Source: Planococcus sp. (in: firmicutes)
GTDB lineage: Bacteria > Bacillota > Bacilli > Bacillales_A > Planococcaceae
Direction of reading: 5' to 3'
DNA length: 11,140 nt
Assembly: GCA_030147455.1 (NCBI GenBank)
Contig: JASKZU010000214.1
Location: 1-11,140 of the forward strand
Position numbers and translations under genes: made by a program
Notes under the pieces: model-generated
Databases searched by the model: none
Seen by the model: the letters and a program-made list of their open reading frames with translations, nothing else
What the model was told of the DNA's origin: nothing
Shown: one piece after another, positions 1-6,076 of the stretch
How positions within the stretch are numbered: position 1 is the first letter of the stretch
How the letters are laid out: each line of letters starts with the position of its first letter

Positions 1-485
1 ATCAGTTTACTGCTGACAGACCCGACAAAGAATTTTTGCAGTCCTGATTTGCCGCTGTTGCCGACAATCAATAAATCGATGTTTTGTTCATCGACAAACC
101 CGATGATAGTCTTGATGACAGGTCCTTCGAGCGCCAAGACTGAAGCTTCGACGTTATGGGCATCAAGCTGCTGCTGAATAGATGCGTGCATGTACTTCGA
201 GTATTCAGAAGCACGCGCCACATCCACTTCCCGTGGCGGCTGGTAGCCATCCTCGCCGATTCCTTGCGGCATGAACTGTGCATAAGTGCTGTCTACGTTC
301 GCTGAAACGATTGGAGCGGATGCACGGCCGACATCCATATAGCTGGTGCTTTCCTGTGCTTCTTCATTGACGTAAATAACGGTCAGTTTTGCACTCGAAA
401 ACAACTTCATCAGCTCCATGCTTTTGGTCAGTGCCAAGCGGCTGCCTTCAGATCCGTCATAAGCGATTGCCATATTTTTGTACAT
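1..485 (-). CDS. Universal stress protein, UspA family (partial, C-terminus off window)
   Basis: Reads leftward from an ATG at 483-485 and is still open at the window edge, giving 161 visible residues. The N-terminus MYKNMAIAYDGSEGSRLAL is the typical first strand and Asp-containing ATP loop of UspA-fold proteins. Residues 142-156 fit the UspA nucleotide-binding motif G-x2-G-x9-G-S (GNSG, nine residues, GS), so this is probably an ATP-binding Usp. Only the last beta strand should be missing. The linker between strand 2 (LTVIYVNEE) and the next helix (SEYSKYMHASIQQQL) is unusually long, about 45 residues and rich in Ser, Ala, Gly and Pro, so the full protein would exceed the usual 140-150 residues. 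The start is supported by an AGGCGGTGAG ribosome binding site a few bases upstream. Usp proteins are soluble cytoplasmic stress-response factors; this one's specific role is unknown. It is divergent from the bmr leader. Confidence 0.9.
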   Translation of the reverse strand, partial: MYKNMAIAYDGSEGSRLALTKSMELMKLFSSAKLTVIYVNEEAQESTSYMDVGRASAPIVSANVDSTYAQFMPQGIGEDGYQPPREVDVARASEYSKYMHASIQQQLDAHNVEASVLALEGPVIKTIIGFVDEQNIDLLIVGNSGKSGLQKFFVGSVSSKL

Positions 486-519
486 GATCTCACCGCCTCT
501 TTTTGCTATTACTCTTTTG

Positions 520-545
520 TTCCCCTAAACCATGCGACTGCAAAC
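520..545 (-). promoter_or_regulatory. Candidate sigma-B promoter of the usp gene
   Basis: On the minus strand GTTTGC (540-545) is followed after 14 bp by GGGGAA (520-525). This resembles the general-stress consensus GTTTAA-N12-15-GGGWAW, with 4/6 matches at -35 and 5/6 at -10. Transcription would start near 512, giving a leader of about 27 nt before the usp ATG. A sigma-B promoter would suit a stress protein. No convincing sigma-A promoter was seen on this strand. Confidence 0.4.
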
Positions 546-625
546 GTATTCCATGTTATAAACAGCGAGAATAAAGGCTTTCTCTTCAGACTTTTGGCTG
601 AATTTATTTTTTAGTTCAAAATAGC

Positions 626-655
626 TTGACAATTTAAAAAACTGAGTGGTACTCT
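626..655 (+). promoter_or_regulatory. Probable sigma-A promoter of the bmr leader and bmrCD
   Basis: A perfect TTGACA (626-631) is followed after 18 bp by TACTCT (650-655). The -10 is weak, but a TGG at 647-649 supplies an extended -10 element. Start near 662 leaves about 29 nt before the leader peptide ATG at 691, including the AAAGGAGG ribosome binding site at 675-682. It is the only good promoter seen upstream of the attenuator. Confidence 0.7.
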
Positions 656-690
656 TGAACTATCAAAAAATGGAAAAGGAGGTTTGTGTG

Positions 691-762
691 ATGAAAAACT
701 TGAAACGAGCATTACAGACCAATTTCATAGCATTGCCAGACGCTCCGGTTTTTTTTCATTGA
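691..762 (+). CDS. bmrB: Leader peptide of the bmrCD attenuator (23 aa)
   Basis: A 23-codon ORF starting ATG at 691 and ending TGA at 760-762. It has a near-ideal ribosome binding site, AAAGGAGG at 675-682, 8 nt before the start. The peptide begins MKNLKRALQTNF and ends ALPDAPVFFH. Codons 15-20 form the left arm of a hairpin (734-749 with 791-804), and a strong terminator lies 60 nt beyond the stop. Position, strong translation signal and RNA pairing all indicate a cis-acting leader peptide whose translation sets transcription of bmrC-bmrD. In B. subtilis the equivalent gene bmrB (yheJ) is reported to control bmrCD by ribosome-mediated attenuation in response to ribosome-targeting antibiotics. 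The symbol is given by position and function; as I remember it the B. subtilis leader is longer, and I cannot confirm sequence similarity. An eight-T run (749-756) lies at the end of the ORF. Confidence 0.75.
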   Translation: MKNLKRALQTNFIALPDAPVFFH

Positions 763-834
763 TATTTATTTCGTGACTAGAAATTTTCGGGCCGGGTCTG
801 TGCATCCAGTCCTATTTTCAAGAGCGCATGCCTG
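734..834 (+). promoter_or_regulatory. Competing leader hairpin and antiterminator of the bmr attenuator
   Basis: Hand folding finds two alternative pairings. Hairpin 1 pairs 734-741 with 796-804 (one bulged base, 801) and 745-749 with 791-795, leaving 742-744 bulged; its loop contains a small ATTTC/GAAAT hairpin (768-784). It covers the last third of the leader ORF and its stop codon. The antiterminator pairs 793-803 with 824-834: eleven positions with one mismatch (798 with 829) and three G-U pairs. It shares 793-803 with hairpin 1 and 824-834 with the terminator. A ribosome stalled over codons 15-20 would block hairpin 1, free 793-803 and prevent termination. No folding energy was computed. 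Confidence 0.6.
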
Positions 835-855
835 AAAACGGGCATGCGCTTTTTT
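823..855 (+). terminator. Conditional Rho-independent terminator (attenuator) upstream of bmrCD
   Basis: A 12-bp stem pairs 823-834 with 839-850 (one G-U pair) around an AAAA tetraloop, followed by six T residues (850-855). It lies between the leader peptide and bmrC, with no other gene before it that would need ending, so it is an attenuator and not a plain terminator. Confidence 0.92.
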
Positions 856-912
856 GTGCGATTTAGGCAGCTTTGGCTGATTAAATAAGTAAAATTAAAG
901 GGGAGAATTAAA

Positions 913-969
913 ATGGAAAATCGTTTTTCGGTACAAACACGTATCAAGGAATCGCTTGAAGGGGACTAG
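913..969 (+). CDS. Possible small protein between attenuator and bmrC (18 aa)
   Basis: ATG at 913 and TAG at 967-969 give MENRFSVQTRIKESLEGD. A strong ribosome binding site, AAAGGGGAGA (897-906), lies at good spacing, so translation is likely on any transcript that passes the attenuator. It is in a different frame from bmrC, which begins 37 bp after its stop with its own site. The peptide is hydrophilic, without a signal or membrane segment. I do not recognise it. It could be a second leader peptide, a coupling ORF, a small functional protein or a degenerate remnant of a longer gene. Confidence 0.5.
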   Translation: MENRFSVQTRIKESLEGD

Positions 970-1006
970 CTAAGAAGACAACAGAAATAGAAAGAAGGCG
1001 TAATGT

Positions 1007-2746
1007 ATGTTTGATGTTTTATGGAAATTAAGTTGGTTTTTTAAAGAAAATTGGCTTCGTTATACGATTGCCGTAGCTTTATTATTTATAGCGAACATTC
1101 TTGAAATTGTCCCGCCTTGGCTCATTGGGGTGGCCATTGATGCGATCGCCCAGCAGGAACTGACCAGCGAACTGCTTTGGCAGTACGTACTAGTGCTTGC
1201 CGTCTCCATGGTACTGGCTTATTTCATCAACTTTGTTTGGCAATATCAATTGTTTGGCGGCGCTTATGTAATCGAGCGCCAGCTGCGGTCGAGCTTGATG
1301 GGCCATTTTCTTAAAATGACACCGACTTTTTATGAAAAAAACCGGACTGGGGATTTAATGGCCCGTTCGACAAATGATTTAAAAGCCATTTCGGAAACTG
1401 CCGGATTCGGCATCTTAACCTTGGTAGATTCCACGCTTTACATGGCAACGATTGTGGTAGCTATGGGCTTTCTTGTTTCATGGCAATTGACGTTCCTCGC
1501 TATTTTGCCTCTGCCGATTTTGGCGATTGTGGTTCAGTTGCTCGGGAAAAAAATCCATGAGCGCTACACAGCGGCGCAGGATGCATTTGGCGACATGAAC
1601 GACAGTGTGCTGGAGTCTATCGGCGGTGTGCGGGTAGTGCGTGCATATGTACAGGAGCGTTCCTCTGAACAGGAATTTGCAGATATGACACAAGATGTCT
1701 ATGAAAAAAATATGGCTGTGGAAAGGATCGATGCGCTGTTTGCTCCGGTGACCAAAGTGCTGACCGGCCTTAGCTATGTGATCGGGCTTGGATATGGTGC
1801 GTTTCTCGTATCCGAAGGAACGATGACTTTAGGCGACTTGGTTGCCTTCAACGTCTACCTTGGAATGATTGTATGGCCGATGTTTGCCATTGGCGAACTG
1901 ATCAATATTTTGCAGCGCGGGAACGCCTCGATCGACCGCGTCAATGAAACGCTGGATTATGAGGAAGATGTCGTAGATCCGAAACAAGTCCGCAATGCAG
2001 GTCTTCCGGAGAAAATAGGCTTCCGGGATTTTGGCTTTACTTATCCGCAGTCGACCTCCATTAATTTAAACGGCATCAACTTGTCAATGAACAGCGGGCA
2101 AACGCTCGGCATCGTCGGGAAAACAGGAAGCGGCAAAACGACATTCGTTAAACAGCTGTTGAAGGAATACCCGGCCGGTGAAGGTTCGTTGACGATGAAT
2201 GGCATCGAAATCACAGATTTAAGCAAAGCTCAGCTGCGTGACTGGGTAGGGTATGTGCCGCAAGATCATGTGCTGTTTTCCCGGACCATCCTTCAGAACA
2301 TTTTGTTCGGCAAGCCGGATGCCACAGAAGAGGAAATTTCAGAAGCGATCAAGCTGTCGTATTTTGAAAAAGATTTGGCCATGCTGCCGAACGGTTTGGA
2401 AACGTTGGTCGGCGAAAAAGGCGTCGCCCTTTCCGGCGGGCAAAAGCAGCGCATTTCCATTGCCCGGGCGATCATCAAAAATCCGGAAATATTGATTTTG
2501 GATGATTCGCTGTCGGCAGTCGATGCCAAGACAGAAGCAAAAATCATTGAAAATATCCAAAGAGAACGTGCAGGCAAAACGACGATCATTACAACGCACC
2601 GCCTATCGGCCGTTAAACATGCTGATTGGATTGTGGTATTGGACGACGGCCGCCTCATCGAAGAAGGCACGCACGACGATTTGGTCGCAAAACAAGGCTG
2701 GTATAACGAACAATTCCTCCGCCAGCAAATCGGGGAGGTGCAATAA
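1007..2746 (+). CDS. bmrC: Multidrug ABC exporter half-transporter BmrC (YheI)
   Basis: A 579-residue membrane protein with an N-terminal six-helix exporter domain (helices near 18-38, 56-78, 135-156, 160-178, 245-268, 278-300) and a C-terminal ATPase domain. Visible motifs are Walker A GKTGSGKT (371-378), Q-loop Gln419, signature LSGGQ (475-479), Walker B ILILDD (495-500) and switch His531. The residue after the Walker B Asp is Asp500, not the catalytic Glu, so the ATP site built on this subunit is degenerate. B. subtilis BmrC is remembered to have the same Asp at the same number. The ATG at 1007 has AGAAGG (993-998) at good spacing. The stop codon overlaps the bmrD start by one base, consistent with a coupled heterodimer in the cell membrane that exports drugs. 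Expression is probably set by the upstream attenuator. The symbol rests on motif pattern, pairing and synteny. Confidence 0.93.
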   Translation: MFDVLWKLSWFFKENWLRYTIAVALLFIANILEIVPPWLIGVAIDAIAQQELTSELLWQYVLVLAVSMVLAYFINFVWQYQLFGGAYVIERQLRSSLMGHFLKMTPTFYEKNRTGDLMARSTNDLKAISETAGFGILTLVDSTLYMATIVVAMGFLVSWQLTFLAILPLPILAIVVQLLGKKIHERYTAAQDAFGDMNDSVLESIGGVRVVRAYVQERSSEQEFADMTQDVYEKNMAVERIDALFAPVTKVLTGLSYVIGLGYGAFLVSEGTMTLGDLVAFNVYLGMIVWPMFAIGELINILQRGNASIDRVNETLDYEEDVVDPKQVRNAGLPEKIGFRDFGFTYPQSTSINLNGINLSMNSGQTLGIVGKTGSGKTTFVKQLLKEYPAGEGSLTMNGIEITDLSKAQLRDWVGYVPQDHVLFSRTILQNILFGKPDATEEEISEAIKLSYFEKDLAMLPNGLETLVGEKGVALSGGQKQRISIARAIIKNPEILILDDSLSAVDAKTEAKIIENIQRERAGKTTIITTHRLSAVKHADWIVVLDDGRLIEEGTHDDLVAKQGWYNEQFLRQQIGEVQ

Positions 2747-4500
2747 TGGGAACAGGAAAACGATTAACACAATACGCATTGCAATTTAAAAGCGTCATCA
2801 TTTTAGGGTTGGTGTTTCTTGCAGTCGCAGTTGCAGCCGATCTCGCGGCACCGCTGATTGCCAAAGAAATCATTGACGAACACATCGCGACGGCGACCGG
2901 TTCTGTTGAATTCGGGCCGATTGCGCAGCTGCTGGCATTATTCTTCGGGTTGTCCATCGTCACGGCGATATTCCGCTATTTGCAATATATCTTGCTGCAA
3001 AAAGGAGCGAACCGCGTGATCCGGAAAATGCGCACAGACGTGTTTGAGCACGTGCAGCGGCTGCCGATCAGCTATTTCGATAATTTGCCTGCCGGAAAAG
3101 TAGTGGCGCGCATCACCAATGATACAGAAGCGATCCGTGAGTTGTTTGTCACGGTCCTGTCGCAATTTGCGACAAGCTTTATGTACATGGCGGGAATTTA
3201 CGTGGCGCTGTTTTATTTGGATTGGCGCATGGCGGCGATTGCCTTTGTGCTGGTGCCGCTGCTCTATATATGGATGCTTATCTACCGCAAGTATGCGTCC
3301 AATTTCAACCACATTGTCCGCGAAAAGGTAAGTGAAATGAATGCGATGATCAATGAGTCGATCCAAGGCATGAGCATCATTCAGGCATTCCGCCGTGAAA
3401 AGCAAATGAAAGAAGAATTTGAAGAGCTCAACCAAAAGCACTTTAAGTTCCAGCAGAAACTGCTCGTGCTTGAGGCGGCAGCTTCGCACAATATGGTCGG
3501 CGTGCTTCGTTCGATAATTTTTGTGCTCTTTATCTGGTATTTCGGCGGTGCATCAATGAGCGGCAACACAGTCGTGACAGTCGGTGTGCTTTATGCCTTT
3601 GTCGACTATATCATCCGCTTGTTCAACCCGATCAGCGGCATCGTCAACCAGTTTAGCCGGCTTGAACAGGCACTCGTCGCAGCGGAACGCGTATTCCGCC
3701 TGCTTGACCGGACAGGCGAGCCGGTCAGCGACGAGCGTGTATCGCGCTACCAGGGAAATGTCCGTTTTGAAAACGTATGGTTCGCCTATAAAGACGATGA
3801 GTACGTGTTAAAGGATTTATCGTTCGAGGCAAGGCAAGGGGAAACGGTCGCACTTGTCGGGCACACGGGATCCGGAAAAAGTTCCATTATGAACTTGCTG
3901 TTCCGGTTCTACGATTCTTCCAAAGGGCAGATCCTGATCGACGGGGTTGATGTCAAAGACTTGCCAAGGCAAGCCGTGCGTGAACATATGGGCATTGTAT
4001 TGCAGGATCCGTATTTGTTTACCGGCACCATCGAATCGAATATTTCGCTCGGCGACGAACGGGTCAACCGCGAAAAAGCCGAAGCGGCGCTTGCGGCAGT
4101 CGGCGGTGAGCGGGTGACGAAACATTTGCCGAAAGGCATCGATGAACCGGTGGTCGAAAAAGGCAGTACGTTGTCTTCCGGGCAGCGCCAGCTCGTATCT
4201 TTCGCCCGGGCGCTCGCATTCGATCCGGCAATTTTAATTCTCGACGAAGCGACTTCCAATATCGATACGGAAACTGAAGAAATCATTCAGCACGCGATGG
4301 ATGTGCTGAAGCAAGGGCGCACCACATTCATCATTGCCCACAGGTTATCGACCATCAAAAACGCAGACCGCATTTTGGTGCTTGACCACGGTGAAATTGC
4401 CGAATCGGGAACACATGATGAATTGATGGAACACGGCGGCATTTACCGCCAGATGTACCGCATTCAATCAGGGATGGCTTCTGCCCAGAACGTTGGGTAA
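2746..4500 (+). CDS. bmrD: Multidrug ABC exporter half-transporter BmrD (YheH)
   Basis: A 584-residue partner of BmrC with the same layout: membrane helices near 14-37, 58-82, 135-157 and 160-180 plus two more before residue 310, then an ATPase domain. Walker A is GHTGSGKS (372-379), signature LSSGQ (476-480), Walker B ILILDE (496-501) with catalytic Glu501, and the switch His lies in AHRLST. This subunit keeps the catalytic Glu but has a Ser in place of the first signature Gly, the complement of BmrC. The ATG is within TAATG and preceded by GGGGAGG (2732-2738). B. subtilis BmrD is remembered as about 673 residues with an extracellular insertion between helices 1 and 2. Here that loop is only about 18 residues (40-57), and the catalytic Glu is about 90 positions earlier, so the insertion appears absent. 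Confidence 0.93.
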   Translation: MGTGKRLTQYALQFKSVIILGLVFLAVAVAADLAAPLIAKEIIDEHIATATGSVEFGPIAQLLALFFGLSIVTAIFRYLQYILLQKGANRVIRKMRTDVFEHVQRLPISYFDNLPAGKVVARITNDTEAIRELFVTVLSQFATSFMYMAGIYVALFYLDWRMAAIAFVLVPLLYIWMLIYRKYASNFNHIVREKVSEMNAMINESIQGMSIIQAFRREKQMKEEFEELNQKHFKFQQKLLVLEAAASHNMVGVLRSIIFVLFIWYFGGASMSGNTVVTVGVLYAFVDYIIRLFNPISGIVNQFSRLEQALVAAERVFRLLDRTGEPVSDERVSRYQGNVRFENVWFAYKDDEYVLKDLSFEARQGETVALVGHTGSGKSSIMNLLFRFYDSSKGQILIDGVDVKDLPRQAVREHMGIVLQDPYLFTGTIESNISLGDERVNREKAEAALAAVGGERVTKHLPKGIDEPVVEKGSTLSSGQRQLVSFARALAFDPAILILDEATSNIDTETEEIIQHAMDVLKQGRTTFIIAHRLSTIKNADRILVLDHGEIAESGTHDELMEHGGIYRQMYRIQSGMASAQNVG

Positions 4501-4518
4501 GGGGTTTTCCCTTTTTTT
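4499..4518 (+). terminator. Short terminator of the bmr operon
   Basis: AAGGG (4499-4503) pairs with CCCTT (4509-4513) around GTTTT, followed by a T run to 4518. The stem overlaps the bmrD stop codon and is only 5 bp, so termination may be incomplete. Confidence 0.5.
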
Positions 4519-4547
4519 GATTAAATTTCATCCCAAAATCGCTATTG

Positions 4548-4577
4548 TTGTGAAACGGGAGCTTGTGACTTTATAAT
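4548..4577 (+). promoter_or_regulatory. Promoter-like sequence pointing into the convergent gene yheE
   Basis: TTGTGA (4548-4553) is followed after 18 bp by a perfect TATAAT (4572-4577). A transcript starting near 4584 would run antisense to yheE. No sense gene with a good ribosome binding site follows before 4906. It may be a chance match, or give an antisense or short RNA. Confidence 0.35.
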
Positions 4578-4604
4578 GAAGCAGTGGATGCAAAAACAGC
4601 GCAT

Positions 4605-4635
4605 AAAAAAAGCGCTGGAACCAAACCGGCGCTTT
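4605..4635 (-). terminator. Terminator of yheE
   Basis: Read on the minus strand, AAAGCGC (4629-4635) pairs with GCGCTTT (4609-4615), extended by 4626-4627 with 4617-4618 across one mismatch, with a 7-nt loop. A run of seven U follows (A4605-4611 on the plus strand). The stem begins in the yheE stop codon. Confidence 0.8.
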
Positions 4636-4837
4636 ACTCGTACACATGATAGAGCATGAGTTCATGGATCATTTTTTTGACGGGCTCTTCGTCTTCAGGC
4701 GGCGCACTTTGCCAAACGATGGTGCCATCCGGCTGGTATTCTGCCCGTATGCGTTCATTGCGGTAATAAAACGAGATGTTCCAGCCGGGCAGCCGGCTGT
4801 CTTCAAACATCGGTTGAAACTTGAAATGCTGCAGCAT
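4634..4837 (-). CDS. yheE: YheE-family small protein (DUF5342-like)
   Basis: A 67-residue hydrophilic cytoplasmic protein of unknown function. It starts MLQHFKFQPMFEDSRLPGW, with a strand-rich centre (ISFYYRNERIRAEYQPDGTI) and an acidic stretch (PPEDEEP) before a final helix (VKKMIHELMLYHVYE). Length, sequence character and position between bmrD and yheB match B. subtilis YheE as I remember it; the family label is from memory. The start at 4835-4837 has an AAAGGGGG ribosome binding site 8 nt upstream. It has its own promoter (4867-4894) and terminator (4605-4635), so it is a single-gene unit, convergent to bmrCD and divergent from yheB. No catalytic motif is visible. Confidence 0.8.
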   Translation of the reverse strand: MLQHFKFQPMFEDSRLPGWNISFYYRNERIRAEYQPDGTIVWQSAPPEDEEPVKKMIHELMLYHVYE

Positions 4838-4866
4838 CTGACTTTCCCCCTTTAGCGTCTCTTTCC

Positions 4867-4894
4867 ATTATAGTGGAAGAGGCACAATAGACAA
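4867..4894 (-). promoter_or_regulatory. Sigma-A promoter of yheE
   Basis: On the minus strand TTGTCT (4889-4894) is followed after 16 bp by a perfect TATAAT (4867-4872). Start near 4860 gives a leader of about 23 nt before the yheE ATG with its AAAGGGGG site. Confidence 0.7.
4869..4874 (+). promoter_or_regulatory. Possible -10 of yheB, overlapping the yheE -10
   Basis: TATAGT reads rightward two bases offset from the leftward TATAAT, within the near-palindrome CCATTATAGTGG (4865-4876). A start near 4881 would leave about 25 nt before yheB. No -35 was recognised, so this is tentative; it is the only candidate for yheB in the 68-bp divergent gap. Confidence 0.3.
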
Positions 4895-4905
4895 AGAAGA
4901 AATGA

Positions 4906-6063
4906 GTGAACCTGTTGAATTTACTAGTGACGTTATTGCTGATGGGAATTATCGGGGCATTGATCGGCGGTTTGACCAATCATCTGGCCATTAAAATGCT
5001 ATTTTGGCCCTATGAAGCAAAATATATCGGCAAGTTCCGGCTGCCGTTTACCCCGGGGCTTATCCCAAAGCGCCGCGACGAATTGTCTCGTCAGCTCGGG
5101 CGCACGGTCGTAGAGCATTTGCTGACCCCGGAAACATTCAAAAAACGTTTCTTTAATGAGGCGATGCATCAAAAAACGGCGTCTTGGCTAAATCGCCAAT
5201 TAGACGCACATGTTTTTTCTTCTTCGCGCACATTTAACGACTGGCTGGAAATTGCCAAGCAGCAAGGTGTGGAAGAAAAGCTGGAAACAAAGCTTGACGG
5301 ACTTGTCGACAGCAACCGCCAAGCCGTTGAATCCTATATAGCTGGCAAAACCATCCGCGAGCTGCTGCCGGAGACATGGAAAGCAGGGATGGAAGAAAAA
5401 GTATTCGACGGCGTCAAGTACGCGATTGACCGCGGATCAGATTATTTTGATTCGCCTGCAGGACGCCAAGCCGTTAAAAGCCTGCTGGATGAGTTTCTTG
5501 TCTCGCGCGGCCGTTTCGGGGGCGTGCTCCATAACCTGCTGGGCGATTCCCGTTCGATTGTCGATAAAACACAGTCGGAAATCATTAAGTTCCTGAATGC
5601 ACCTAAAACGTTCGAACTGCTTGGCACTTTAGCATTCCGTGAATGGGATAAATTGCAGGACAAGAGAGCAGACGAGCTGCTAAAGGAGTTTGATGCAGAG
5701 CCGGCGGTTTTGGCCATCAAGCAATATTTGCGCGACCAGGCAGCAATTTCACGGAGGCTGGACGCAACACTTGCAGAGACATGGCCTGCAGGGTTAGAAT
5801 GGACGAGTGTCAATATTACGCCTCTCATTACGGATTTTGCGTTTGAAATGGGAGAGCAGAAGTTAGAAGAAACCATATTGAAAATCGACATGGAAAATAT
5901 GGTCAAGCAGCAAGTCGATTCTCTGCCGCTCAGCCGTTTGGAAGAATTGGTGTTAGGGATTTCACGGAGAGAATTCAAAATGATCACAGTACTGGGCGCG
6001 TTTCTTGGGGGCTTTATCGGCATACTCCAAGGCTTGCTTGTCACCGTACTGAATTTAGGGTAG
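4906..6063 (+). CDS. yheB: DUF445 family membrane protein YheB
   Basis: A 385-residue DUF445 (UPF0754) protein. An N-terminal hydrophobic segment (about 2-25) leads into the family hallmark GGLTNHLAIKMLFWPYEAKY. A long, mostly helical soluble region follows, and a second hydrophobic segment (about 357-384) ends the chain. The two ends would anchor the protein as a membrane hairpin. The molecular function of the family is not established. The start is taken as GTG at 4906 because it keeps the whole first membrane segment and fits the family's N-terminus; the upstream AAAGAAG (4893-4899) is only a weak ribosome binding site. An ATG at 4902 is in another frame. The stop is 13 bp before yheA, so the two form an operon, as in B. 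subtilis. Confidence 0.9.
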   Translation: MNLLNLLVTLLLMGIIGALIGGLTNHLAIKMLFWPYEAKYIGKFRLPFTPGLIPKRRDELSRQLGRTVVEHLLTPETFKKRFFNEAMHQKTASWLNRQLDAHVFSSSRTFNDWLEIAKQQGVEEKLETKLDGLVDSNRQAVESYIAGKTIRELLPETWKAGMEEKVFDGVKYAIDRGSDYFDSPAGRQAVKSLLDEFLVSRGRFGGVLHNLLGDSRSIVDKTQSEIIKFLNAPKTFELLGTLAFREWDKLQDKRADELLKEFDAEPAVLAIKQYLRDQAAISRRLDATLAETWPAGLEWTSVNITPLITDFAFEMGEQKLEETILKIDMENMVKQQVDSLPLSRLEELVLGISRREFKMITVLGAFLGGFIGILQGLLVTVLNLG

Positions 6064-6076
6064 AGGAGAGATTTAA

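Noticed and set aside
691..756. Eight-T run after CTCCGG in the leader, considered as an intrinsic terminator
   Set aside because: Only a 4-bp GAGC/GCTC pairing could be found upstream with a long loop. The convincing terminator is at 823-855.
2938..3489. 183-codon ORF on the minus strand within bmrD
   Set aside because: It is the complement of a clear ABC exporter coding sequence, is rich in His, Arg and Gln with no recognisable domain, and has no promoter or ribosome binding site.
4588..4659. Short plus-strand ORF (23 codons from ATG 4588) after the promoter-like sequence
   Set aside because: No ribosome binding site, and it runs through the yheE terminator and the yheE 3' end; more likely chance.
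5442..6044. 200-codon ORF on the minus strand within yheB
   Set aside because: It lies fully inside yheB, is Ser/Arg-rich low-complexity translation and matches no family I know.
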